Source: Eubacteriales bacterium (lineage in GTDB: Bacteria > Bacillota > Clostridia > Christensenellales > CAG-138). From it: a DNA stretch of 7,264 nucleotides. Below are positions 1 through 6,270 of the stretch, piece after piece; the first letter of the stretch is position 1, and each line of letters starts with the position of its first letter. The stretch covers positions 1 through 7,264 of the forward strand of contig JAUYTF010000420.1 of NCBI GenBank assembly GCA_030695285.1. The letters are read 5' to 3'. Both the position numbers and the translations under genes were made by a program. Below the pieces are notes generated by a model, which worked only from the letters and a program-made list of their open reading frames with translations, was not told the origin of the DNA and did no database searches.

Positions 1-2
1 GC

Positions 3-617
3 ATGAAACTCAAAGCCCTGGTCTTATCGGACCATGAAAGCGAATTCATCTGGGATTTTTTTGACGCAAAAGCCTTCGCGGGCGTAGACGTCATGATTTC
101 CTGCGGCGATCTCAAGCCGGAATACCTCTCGTTTCTCGTCACCATGATCCCCGCGCCGCTGCTCTTTGTGCGTGGCAATCACGACGTGCGATATGAGAAC
201 AACCCGCCGGAGGGCTGCATCGACCTCGAGCAAAAGCCCGTGGTCGTCAAAGGCATTCGCTTCGTGGGCTTTGGAGGCTGCAAGAGCACGCGCCCTGCAG
301 CCAATCATTATTCGGAGCGCGAGATGAGCCTACGCGTGCTCAAGGCGACGCTCGCGCTCTCGCTGAAAAAGGGATTTGACGTTCTCGTGACCCATGCGCC
401 CGCTGCGGGCCTTGGCGACGGGGACGACCGCTATCACGAGGGGTTTGAGACGTTTGTCAAGCTGATCGACAAATACAAGCCCCGCTATCATCTGCACGGA
501 CACCAACATTTGACCTATTCCATCGGCTCCCAGCGCATATTACAATACAGCCAAACCACCATCGTCAATGCGTATAATTATTATATACTGGAGATGGAGT
601 TTCCGGATGAACCCTGA
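3..617 (+). CDS. Calcineurin-type metallophosphoesterase
   Basis: Predicted cytoplasmic metal-dependent phosphoesterase of 204 residues; the substrate is unknown. Visible motifs, in order: a beta strand ending in SDHE (residues 9-12), GD at 35-36, GNHD at 58-61, TH at 130-131 and HGHQH at 165-169. These match the metal-binding blocks of the calcineurin-like fold (established family knowledge). There is no signal peptide or membrane segment. The first block is unusual: most members have D-x-H, whereas here His directly follows Asp10 (D-H-E), so one metal ligand may be shifted or missing. The ATG at base 3 gives a normal N-terminus (MKLKALVLSD) running straight into the first beta strand, so it is probably the true start, although its ribosome site lies outside the window. 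The next gene starts 50 nt downstream on the same strand, which suggests co-transcription. The fold is fairly certain; phosphodiesterase versus phosphatase activity is not. Confidence 0.9.
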   Translation: MKLKALVLSDHESEFIWDFFDAKAFAGVDVMISCGDLKPEYLSFLVTMIPAPLLFVRGNHDVRYENNPPEGCIDLEQKPVVVKGIRFVGFGGCKSTRPAANHYSEREMSLRVLKATLALSLKKGFDVLVTHAPAAGLGDGDDRYHEGFETFVKLIDKYKPRYHLHGHQHLTYSIGSQRILQYSQTTIVNAYNYYILEMEFPDEP

Positions 618-655
618 GCTTCGCCCGATCGGTGGGCTGCCACAACCAACACCCC

Positions 656-660
656 GGAGA
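656..660 (+). promoter_or_regulatory. Ribosome binding site deciding the BMP-protein start
   Basis: GGAGA lies 7 nt before the ATG at 668. The open frame extends upstream to a GTG at 632, but that codon has no ribosome site, and the extra residues (MGCHNQHPGENN) look like translated leader. The 668 start is therefore preferred. Confidence 0.7.
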
Positions 661-667
661 AAACAAC

Positions 668-2554
668 ATGAGCCCTGCCAATAACGCATATGAAGAATAC
701 GACCGCGCAAGGAAGCGCGGATTGAAGGAGTTTTCCGCGCGCCGCGCGCGCGGGGAGAGCGGCCTTCTGCCCGTGATACACGCCAAACGCGAGGAAAATG
801 GTGTGCTCGCGGTCGTCGCGCTGCCCATGCGCGCCATATCGCTCAGCCGCATCACGGGCACCTATCAGGCCAGCCGCGCCAATTCGTTTGCCAATAATTT
901 TATGCCGCTCTTGAGCTCCGATACGGAGTTTGCCTATAAGTGGATCAACCTCTGCGAGGCGCATCTGCAAACCGGTATCCGGGACCCGATCCGCGTGTAT
1001 GAATACCTCTGGAAATACTATGTTGCCGAAGGCAACAAGCGCGTGAGCGTGCTCAAGTACTTCGAGGCAAGCTCGTTTGAAGCGGAGATCATCCGCCTCA
1101 TCCCCCAATGGGACGAAAACGATCCTGCCATACAGCGCTATTACACCTTCCTCGCCTACAGCAAAAAAGGCGTGTTCTCGGACATCGAGCTCTCCGAGTC
1201 GCGCAAATATGAGCGGCTCTACCGTATTGAGCAGAGGCTGATTGCCGAGCTCGACCCCGCGCTCGACAAGCCGGACTTTAATACGCTCTACACCCGCTTT
1301 GAAGGAGCCTATCTTAGCACCAACTGCACGCTCTCGCTGGGCGACGCTTTTTTAGAATATCTGCACGTTTTTGGCTTCCCGATGAACATCATGCCGGAGG
1401 AACTCACCGCGCGCATCGTCACGCTCAAGCCCCAGCTGGATATCCTCGAGCATCCGCCTTCTCCCCGCGTCGTGCTGGAAGAGGACGCGGAAACGGCGGA
1501 GCCGACGTTCTTTACGCGCCTCCTGACGGCGCACCGCAACCCCAAGATCGTGTTTGCCTACGCGGGCGAGCGCGCGCAAAACAGCTGGCTCGGTGCCCAT
1601 GAACAGGGGCGGCTTGCCATGCAGGCAGAGCTCGGCGAAAAGGTTGATTCCCGCGTGCTGGATCTGCAGGACCGGGACGATGCGTATGACATGCTCTCTG
1701 CCGAGGCGGGGGACGCGGGGCTTTTGTTCGTGACCACGCCATCGCTGATGAATCCTGTTTTGCGCTTTGCGCTGGAACACCCAAATTGCCTGACGCTGGT
1801 CTACTCCCGCATGCAGCACCATTATCGCCTGCACACCTATTTTGGGCGATATTACGAGGCGGTGTTCCTCTGCGGCGTTGCCGCGGGGCAGCACACAAAA
1901 ACGGGCACAGTCGCCTATATCACCCCAAGGCTGAACTACACGCGCTTCACCTCGGACATCAACGCGTTTACCATCGGTGTGCGCTCCGTGCGCCCAGATG
2001 CACGGGTGCTGATGCTCACGCGGGATGTTGACCCGAAACAGATGGAAACCTGCGAGCTTGGGGTCAAGATTGCGGCAAGCTTTCATGCGGATACGGTGCT
2101 CACGCCGCATTATGCCGCGCTGACGCTGGCGGAGCTGCCGTACGGTGTATTTACCGCGCTCATCGGGATCGACCAGGAAGGAAAGCCCACGCGCTATCTC
2201 GCCGCGCCCGACTGGAACTGGGAACGGTTCTATACCGCAATCGTGAAGAGCTATCTCAACGGAAGCCTCAGCGCGCTGCTGGGCATGGACCGGGACGAGT
2301 CCCCGATTGCGAGCTTCTGGTGGGGGCTTGGCGGCGGCGTGGTGGATGTCCGCCTCGGCAGCTGGTCGAGCGGGACACCGAACAACCTGATCCGTTATCT
2401 GCGCGGAAGCATGGCGCGAAACCTGTATAACCCGTTTCACGGGCCGGTGACGGATAACGAAGGGGTTGTGAGAATCCCCGCGCATAGCGATGCAGCGCCG
2501 GCAGACATCATCAAAATGCGATATCTTGTCGAAGGCGTAGAAGTCGTCGAATAA
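668..2554 (+). CDS. ParB-like/BMP (PnrA-type) fusion, cytoplasmic ligand-binding protein
   Basis: A 628-residue protein. Residues about 290-600 resemble the basic membrane protein (BMP/PnrA) family of periplasmic-type purine-nucleoside binding proteins: a strand with AYAGE (297-301), a WLGAHEQGR segment (307-315), VTTPSL (355-360), a YFGRYYEA segment (391-398) followed by CGVAAG, and a glycine-rich WWGLGGG (551-557). Residues about 55-145 resemble the ParB/sulfiredoxin-like fold: an ISLSRI strand (57-62), then GIRDPIRVYEY (103-113), then YVAEGNKRVSVLK (118-130). The last segment matches the place of the GxRR phosphate-binding motif of ParB. There is no signal peptide, lipobox or transmembrane segment, so it should stay in the cytoplasm, unlike classic BMP lipoproteins. 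A helical linker follows at about 175-290. It lies 50 nt after the phosphoesterase gene, probably in one operon. The role is inferred: an intracellular sensor or binder of a nucleoside or nucleotide. The last 17 codons recur just downstream. The BMP call is fairly sure; the ParB-like call is moderate. Confidence 0.82.
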   Translation: MSPANNAYEEYDRARKRGLKEFSARRARGESGLLPVIHAKREENGVLAVVALPMRAISLSRITGTYQASRANSFANNFMPLLSSDTEFAYKWINLCEAHLQTGIRDPIRVYEYLWKYYVAEGNKRVSVLKYFEASSFEAEIIRLIPQWDENDPAIQRYYTFLAYSKKGVFSDIELSESRKYERLYRIEQRLIAELDPALDKPDFNTLYTRFEGAYLSTNCTLSLGDAFLEYLHVFGFPMNIMPEELTARIVTLKPQLDILEHPPSPRVVLEEDAETAEPTFFTRLLTAHRNPKIVFAYAGERAQNSWLGAHEQGRLAMQAELGEKVDSRVLDLQDRDDAYDMLSAEAGDAGLLFVTTPSLMNPVLRFALEHPNCLTLVYSRMQHHYRLHTYFGRYYEAVFLCGVAAGQHTKTGTVAYITPRLNYTRFTSDINAFTIGVRSVRPDARVLMLTRDVDPKQMETCELGVKIAASFHADTVLTPHYAALTLAELPYGVFTALIGIDQEGKPTRYLAAPDWNWERFYTAIVKSYLNGSLSALLGMDRDESPIASFWWGLGGGVVDVRLGSWSSGTPNNLIRYLRGSMARNLYNPFHGPVTDNEGVVRIPAHSDAAPADIIKMRYLVEGVEVVE

Positions 2555-2647
2555 CGGAAGAGGACAAAACTAAGAAAATTAGTAAGATTTTTTGCTGACA
2601 TCATCAAGATGAGATATTTGGTAGAGGGCATAGAAGTCGTCGAATAA
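2501..2647 (+). repeat. Direct repeat of the BMP gene's last 54 bases
   Basis: Bases 2501-2554 (the last 17 codons and stop of the BMP gene) and bases 2594-2647 are a direct repeat, offset by 93 nt. They are identical at 46 of 54 positions. Both encode the tail ADIIKMRYLVEG(V/I)EVVE followed by TAA. The offset is a multiple of three, so both copies lie in the same reading frame, with no stop codon between the first TAA and the second. Confidence 0.92.
2594..2647 (+). pseudogene. Orphan 3' tail of a BMP-gene paralog
   Basis: This copy has no ribosome site and no full-length frame of its own. Only a 12-codon ATG frame (from 2609) could be drawn. Against the parent tail there are eight base differences in seven codons. 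Six of the changed codons are synonymous (GCA/GCT, AAA/AAG, CGA/AGA, CTT/TTG, GTC/GTA, GAA/GAG) and one is Val to Ile. This pattern is expected if the copy diverged while still part of a translated gene. The simplest reading is the remaining end of a second, adjacent BMP-family gene whose body was deleted, with a junction near 2590. The 39 bases before it (2555-2593) show no similarity to the parent that I can see. A functional short peptide or stop-codon readthrough product cannot be excluded. Confidence 0.6.
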
Positions 2648-2663
2648 TTATTGTTTATAGCTT

Positions 2664-2680
2664 CGCAGTTTGCGTTTTTT
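2664..2680 (+). terminator. Weak intrinsic terminator-like hairpin after the BMP operon
   Basis: CGCA, a GTT loop, TGCG, then six T. The stem is only 4 bp, so termination would be inefficient. It is the best candidate for ending the phosphoesterase-BMP transcript before the aminotransferase gene. The T-run also pairs with the AAAAACG at 2682-2688, which gives an alternative small hairpin. Confidence 0.35.
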
Positions 2681-2715
2681 GAAAAACGTAGTAAAATGTC
2701 TTTTATCATTCCCTA

Positions 2716-2730
2716 TGCCGCGGAGCGGCA
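2716..2730 (+). other. Leader hairpin next to the aminotransferase ribosome site
   Basis: A perfect 6-bp inverted repeat, TGCCGC / GCGGCA, around a GGA loop, ends 5 nt before the AAAGGAG ribosome site. An alternative pairing, GGAGC (2722-2726) with GCTCC (2742-2746), would tie up the end of the ribosome site. A role in translation control is possible but unproven; it may be chance in a GC-rich genome. A loose -10-like TAAAAT (2692-2697) lies upstream without a good -35. Confidence 0.35.
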
Positions 2731-2735
2731 AAAAC

Positions 2736-2742
2736 AAAGGAG
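2736..2742 (+). promoter_or_regulatory. Ribosome binding site deciding the aminotransferase start
   Basis: AAAGGAG lies 8 nt before the ATG at 2751. The frame remains open upstream to a TTG at 2670 and an ATG at 2715, but neither has a ribosome site, and the upstream stretch overlaps hairpins. Start 2751 is preferred. Confidence 0.8.
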
Positions 2743-2750
2743 CTCCCTTT

Positions 2751-3872
2751 ATGCAGAAGAAAAACCCGCCGATTCTGGTGACCCGCCCGTCGCTGCCACC
2801 GGTGGAGGAATATGAGCAACTCGTGCGGGAGATCTTCTCCTCGCGCTTTCTCACCAACGGCGGCGCGCAGCACCAGAGACTGGAAGCCGCGCTGCAGGAA
2901 AAGCTGAAAACCCCCAACCTTCGCCTCTTTACCAACGGGCATCTCGCGCTTGAATGCGCCATCTCAGCGCTGAATCTCGAGCCGGGCGAAATCATCACAA
3001 CGCCCTTAACTTTTATCTCCACCACGCACGCCATCGTCCGCTGCGGCTTTACCCCTGTGTTTTGCGACGTGGAGCCGGATTTTTTCACTCTCGACGCGAC
3101 GAAACTGGAGGAAAGGATCACACCACGCACGCGCGCGATCCTTCCTGTGCACGTCTACGGCAACCCCTGCGATATGGCGGCCATCGACCGCATCGCAAAA
3201 CGGCACCATCTCCCCGTGCTCTATGATGCGGCGCATGCGTTCGGCGTCACCCTGCACGGGCGCGCGGTGGCAAGCTTCGGCACGGCGTCTATGTTCAGCT
3301 TTCACGCTACAAAATGCTACAACACCATCGAGGGTGGCGCGGTTGCGACCAAAGACGCGGCGTATGCCGAGCTACTCAATGGCTACAAAAACTTCGGCTT
3401 CCATCCCGATGAGGAGATTCGCGAAATCGGCGGCAACGCCAAGATGAACGAGTTTCAGGCGGCGATGGGGCTATTAAACCTCAAGTATTTTGACCGCGAG
3501 ATTGAAAAACGCGGCAAGGTCGCCACGCGCTACCGCGAGAACCTCTCCGGCATCGCGGGGCTGAGTTTCCGCCCGGTGCGCGACGGGGTTACGCAGAATT
3601 ATGCCTACCTGCCCGTGTCGTTTGATCCGCAGGTATTCGGCGCGGATCGTGATCAGGTCAGCGACGCGCTCAAGCAATATGGCATCTTCGCGCGCAAGTA
3701 TTTTAACCCGCTCACGAGCGAGGCCGCCTGCTACGCGGGGCGGTTTGACCCCGCTGAAACACCCGTCTCACGCGAGGCCAGCCAAATTGTGCTGACGCTG
3801 CCGATGTATGCGGATCTCGCGCTTACGGATGTGGACGACATCTGCGAAATCGTCGCCGGATGTAAGAAGTAA
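2751..3872 (+). CDS. DegT/DnrJ/EryC1/StrS-family sugar aminotransferase
   Basis: A 373-residue PLP-dependent enzyme of fold type I. It probably transfers an amino group, usually from glutamate, to a keto-deoxysugar nucleotide, in the cytoplasm, during synthesis of cell-surface amino sugars. Visible landmarks: FLTNGG (33-38), the TNGHLAL loop (61-67) at the cofactor phosphate site, TPLTFIST (84-91), PVHVYGNPCDM (132-142), YDAAHAFG (158-165) carrying the PLP-contacting Asp159 and His162, SFHATKCYNTIEGG (183-196) with Lys188 as the likely Schiff-base lysine, and GGNAKMNEFQAAMG (227-240). Length is normal for the family. The SFHATK..NTIEGG signature resembles dTDP-4-keto- or 3-keto-6-deoxyhexose transaminases (VioA/QdtB-like), but the substrate cannot be fixed. 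It stands alone: no sugar dehydratase, nucleotidyltransferase or glycosyltransferase gene is in view. It has its own strong ribosome site and a terminator after it, so it may be a single-gene unit. Confidence 0.93.
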   Translation: MQKKNPPILVTRPSLPPVEEYEQLVREIFSSRFLTNGGAQHQRLEAALQEKLKTPNLRLFTNGHLALECAISALNLEPGEIITTPLTFISTTHAIVRCGFTPVFCDVEPDFFTLDATKLEERITPRTRAILPVHVYGNPCDMAAIDRIAKRHHLPVLYDAAHAFGVTLHGRAVASFGTASMFSFHATKCYNTIEGGAVATKDAAYAELLNGYKNFGFHPDEEIREIGGNAKMNEFQAAMGLLNLKYFDREIEKRGKVATRYRENLSGIAGLSFRPVRDGVTQNYAYLPVSFDPQVFGADRDQVSDALKQYGIFARKYFNPLTSEAACYAGRFDPAETPVSREASQIVLTLPMYADLALTDVDDICEIVAGCKK

Positions 3873-3949
3873 ACTTATCTGGCAAATAGCAAAAACAAGC
3901 CCAACAAACCAAGTTCGCCAAGCTAACAAAACAACCAAAACAAACAAGA

Positions 3950-3985
3950 GCAGGTAAGCATTTCGCTTCCTGCCCTTTTATTTTT
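3950..3985. terminator. Bidirectional intrinsic terminator between convergent genes
   Basis: GCAGG (3950-3954), a bulged T, AAGC (3956-3959), loop ATTTC, then GCTT (3965-3968) and CCTGC (3969-3973) form a 9-bp stem with one bulge. On the plus strand it is followed by CCTTTTATTTTT. On the minus strand it is followed by a long T/G-rich tract, because bases about 3920-3949 are almost only A and C. It therefore can serve both the aminotransferase gene and the nitroreductase gene arriving from the right. Confidence 0.82.
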
Positions 3986-4011
3986 CGCTCTTTTCTTCTG
4001 AAATCAAAGCC

Positions 4012-4788
4012 TCAGTCGAACAACACGTTCGCGGTCTCACGCTGCGCGGTGCGCTGATATTCCACCGCCGGATACCCGAGCACCAGTGTGGTGATCGCCT
4101 TTTCTCCGCGGCGGATGCCGAGGCGCCGGCGGAGTTTGCCGGAAAAGCGCGTGATCATCGCGAAAAACCCGCTGTAAAACACACCGAGTCCCAGAGACTG
4201 CGCCATGAGTTCCATCGACGAGGCGGCAAGCGCGCCGTCCACCACATCCGCGCCTTTGATCACGATAACCGCTTTTGCGTTCTTAAAGAGGAAGTGGTCG
4301 TCGATCTCGATCGAGCGAAACCCACTGTAGAGGAGGTCTATTACCCGCTTAAGCCCGCGAAAGAGCTTGATCCCGACCGCCTCATAGTTCGCGATGTTCT
4401 GCATCAGCACGGTGTAGGAAACGCCCTGCTTGTTGGTGCCCGTTGGCGTATAGCGCCCCGCCTCAATGATCTGCCGGATCGTCTCCGGCGCGATCTCCCG
4501 CTGAGTAAACCGTCGCACGGAGCGGCGCGCCTTGAGCTGGCCCAGTAGCGCATCCGCATTGACATGCATGGCGGGGGTAATCAACTCCGGCGCTTCGTCA
4601 AAGCCGGAGAGAGACACCGCGCCTTGCGGGCAGATGGCTTGACAGTGTCCGCACTTGATGCAGCTTTGTGTGGTGACGACGGCGACATCTTCTTCCATGC
4701 GGATGGTCATGGTGGGGCAGTCGTCCCGGCACAGGCCGCAGCCGATGCAGAGCGATTGATTCACGGAGACGATGTGTTCACGTTTCAT
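4012..4788 (-). CDS. Two-[4Fe-4S] ferredoxin-nitroreductase fusion
   Basis: A 258-residue cytoplasmic flavoprotein. Residues 1-60 are a bacterial ferredoxin-type domain with two complete CxxCxxCxxxCP motifs (Cys14, 17, 20, 24 and Cys43, 46, 49, 53), predicted to hold two [4Fe-4S] clusters. Residues about 85-245 are a nitroreductase domain: ARRSVRRF (87-94) near the FMN phosphate, PTGTNKQ (115-121), and SLGLGVFYSGFF (198-209) before a C-terminal LGYP (237-240). Proteins of this build pass electrons from ferredoxin-type donors to FMN and reduce nitroaromatic, quinone or similar substrates; the true substrate is unknown. The ATG at 4788 has AAGGAT (4797-4802) about 9 nt upstream. The longer open frame to 5145 only reads through the preceding gene out of frame and is rejected. 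The gene starts 32 nt after the lipoprotein stop, probably in one operon, and runs toward the terminator at 3950-3985. Confidence 0.93.
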   Translation of the reverse strand: MKREHIVSVNQSLCIGCGLCRDDCPTMTIRMEEDVAVVTTQSCIKCGHCQAICPQGAVSLSGFDEAPELITPAMHVNADALLGQLKARRSVRRFTQREIAPETIRQIIEAGRYTPTGTNKQGVSYTVLMQNIANYEAVGIKLFRGLKRVIDLLYSGFRSIEIDDHFLFKNAKAVIVIKGADVVDGALAASSMELMAQSLGLGVFYSGFFAMITRFSGKLRRRLGIRRGEKAITTLVLGYPAVEYQRTAQRETANVLFD

Positions 4789-4796
4789 AATAAAAC

Positions 4797-4802
4797 ATCC
4801 TT
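4797..4802 (-). promoter_or_regulatory. Ribosome binding site of the nitroreductase gene
   Basis: AAGGAT on the minus strand sits in the 32-nt gap after the lipoprotein stop, with 8-9 nt to the ATG at 4788. It supports that start over the longer upstream frame. Confidence 0.7.
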
Positions 4803-4820
4803 TTTGGAAACCGGATTTTT

Positions 4821-6212
4821 TTAGCTTGTCAGAGGCATGCCGTTGACATAGACCGTAAAACCGTTGGTGACAATCCCGCTCACGCGCCCTGTAAACGCCG
4901 TTAAGTACGCGTTGCCGGTCAGCGTCCAGACGGCGCCGTCCTCCAGCGCTACCTTTGCCGCGCGCGCGGTGTTTGCAACGTTGACGGTGCCCGTATACGC
5001 GGTTTCCCCGCGCAGCGTGAGCGACACAGACGAAAGTTCGTCTGCGATGATATCTCCGCCAAGCGTCTGGTCTTTTGCGACAAGCGCGCAGTTTGCGCCG
5101 TTTTTTCCCGCCTCGCCCCAGCCGCGGGTGCCGTCGTTTCCGCATGCGCGCAGGAGCGCCTGCCCCTTGCCGAGCGAAAGCGCTACACCCTCAAGGTAGA
5201 TGCTCGCGTCCGTATTGGTCGCGTAAAACAAATCTCCGCTCAGCGCGGTGAGCGCGCCGCGCGTCATAGAAAAGGCGCTCTGCGCGCCAAGAGCGCCAGC
5301 ATCGCGATAGAGCACAACACAATAGGGCGTAATCTGCGCTCCGCTAGCCGCGGCCCGCCCCATGCGGCCGGAGATAGCACTGTCGCTGAGCGTAACGGTG
5401 CCGCCGTTGACGGCGATCGCCTCCGCGCTGTTGGCGCGCAGCGTCGCGTTGCTGACGATGACGCTGCCGGTTGCAGCGATGACGGGCGATGCTTCGCCCC
5501 CGGTTGCCACCATGCCGCCTTCGAGGAAGATTTCTCCCTCCGCACCCGCAACGATCGCGGGCGATAAAGTGCCTTGTGTGGACAGGCTCGAATCGCGCAC
5601 GCTCACGCTGCCGCCGCGCGAAGCTGCGAGCGCGTAAGATGAGCCGCCCGTCGTGCGCACGGTGCTGCTCTGCAGCTGCAACCTGCCGCCGGAGGCAAAA
5701 GCGCCGCTAGCGCCAAGAGAAACCGCTGTAATCTCGCTGTTGACAAGCAGCAGCTGCGCGCCTGCGCGCACCAGCGCCGCCGCGTTTAATCCAAAGAAAA
5801 ACGCGTTTTCGAGGCTGGAAGCATCGCCTGCTCGTTTATCCACGATTGCGCCGTCGATGCCCGCAATCGCGCTATTTTCCACGCGCAGCGCGTTCTCGTC
5901 CGCCTGCTCGGAATAGTATGTTTTCTGGCTCTCGCTGATATTCGCCGTGATGGTATACGCGCCCGCGCCGCTGATCTCCTCTGGCGTCGCGCTCGGCAAA
6001 GCATCTGCCTCCTGTGGCGCCTGGGTTGGCGTTGCTGTTGGCAACTGCGGCGCAACGGTTTCACTTGGTGTTGCCCGGGCAGTTGCGCTGGGCAAAGGTG
6101 ACCCCACGGAGACAACGGGATCGACCGGAACGCACCCGGCGGTAAGCGCCAGCAAAAACAGCGCAAGCAGCGCAGATAGCATGCGCCGGAGCGGATGGAT
6201 TCGTTGCTTCAT
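4821..6212 (-). CDS. Surface lipoprotein with right-handed beta-helix repeats
   Basis: A 463-residue exported protein. Residues 1-26 form a lipoprotein signal peptide: basic start MKQRIHPLRR, hydrophobic core, then lipobox LTAGC with Cys27 as the lipidated residue. Residues about 28-82 are a Pro/Thr/Ser/Ala-rich, low-complexity stalk of the kind that spans the cell wall. Residues about 83-450 are a chain of short Ser/Thr/Gly/Val-rich strands with recurring patterns such as NSAIAGIDGAIV, NSEITAVSLGAS, SSTVRTTGG, DSSLSTQG and DSAISG. This is typical of a right-handed parallel beta-helix (pectate-lyase-like fold), here without evident catalytic residues. A less repetitive loop, CGNDGTRGWGEAGKNG, lies at about 370. 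It may be an adhesin or glycan-binding protein; no enzyme activity can be claimed. The ATG at 6212 has a strong AAGGAGG (6220-6226) with a 7-nt spacer. It is the first gene of a likely operon with the nitroreductase. Localisation is confident, function is not. Confidence 0.85.
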   Translation of the reverse strand: MKQRIHPLRRMLSALLALFLLALTAGCVPVDPVVSVGSPLPSATARATPSETVAPQLPTATPTQAPQEADALPSATPEEISGAGAYTITANISESQKTYYSEQADENALRVENSAIAGIDGAIVDKRAGDASSLENAFFFGLNAAALVRAGAQLLLVNSEITAVSLGASGAFASGGRLQLQSSTVRTTGGSSYALAASRGGSVSVRDSSLSTQGTLSPAIVAGAEGEIFLEGGMVATGGEASPVIAATGSVIVSNATLRANSAEAIAVNGGTVTLSDSAISGRMGRAAASGAQITPYCVVLYRDAGALGAQSAFSMTRGALTALSGDLFYATNTDASIYLEGVALSLGKGQALLRACGNDGTRGWGEAGKNGANCALVAKDQTLGGDIIADELSSVSLTLRGETAYTGTVNVANTARAAKVALEDGAVWTLTGNAYLTAFTGRVSGIVTNGFTVYVNGMPLTS

Positions 6213-6240
6213 GCGGTCCCCTCCTTATCAATTCTCACAA

Positions 6241-6246
6241 AGTATA
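6241..6246 (-). promoter_or_regulatory. Possible -10 box for the lipoprotein operon
   Basis: TATACT on the minus strand matches the -10 consensus at five of six bases. It lies 14 nt before the ribosome site, which would give a short leader. I see no convincing -35 hexamer at 16-18 nt. The nearest repeat unit starts 24 nt further upstream and might supply an activator site. Confidence 0.3.
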
Positions 6247-6270
6247 TCCTACGGGTTTGAACGAACTATA

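Noticed and set aside
1352..2485. Long minus-strand open frame opposite the BMP gene
   Set aside because: It is an antisense shadow of a well-supported gene in GC-rich DNA. The protein is Arg/His-rich, with no domain and no ribosome site.
2552..2647. Programmed stop-codon readthrough extending the BMP protein to the second tail
   Set aside because: The frame is open, but the stop is TAA, the intervening residues are a basic low-information stretch, and no stimulatory structure is evident. A deletion remnant explains it better, so it is kept only as an alternative.
2670..2750. Upstream TTG (2670) or ATG (2715) start for the aminotransferase
   Set aside because: Neither has a ribosome site. 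The segment holds hairpins and lacks family similarity, while the ATG at 2751 has AAAGGAG at good spacing.
4789..5145. N-terminal extension of the ferredoxin-nitroreductase frame
   Set aside because: It overlaps the lipoprotein gene out of frame and is Arg-rich without domain features. The ATG at 4788 has a ribosome site and gives a normal ferredoxin start.
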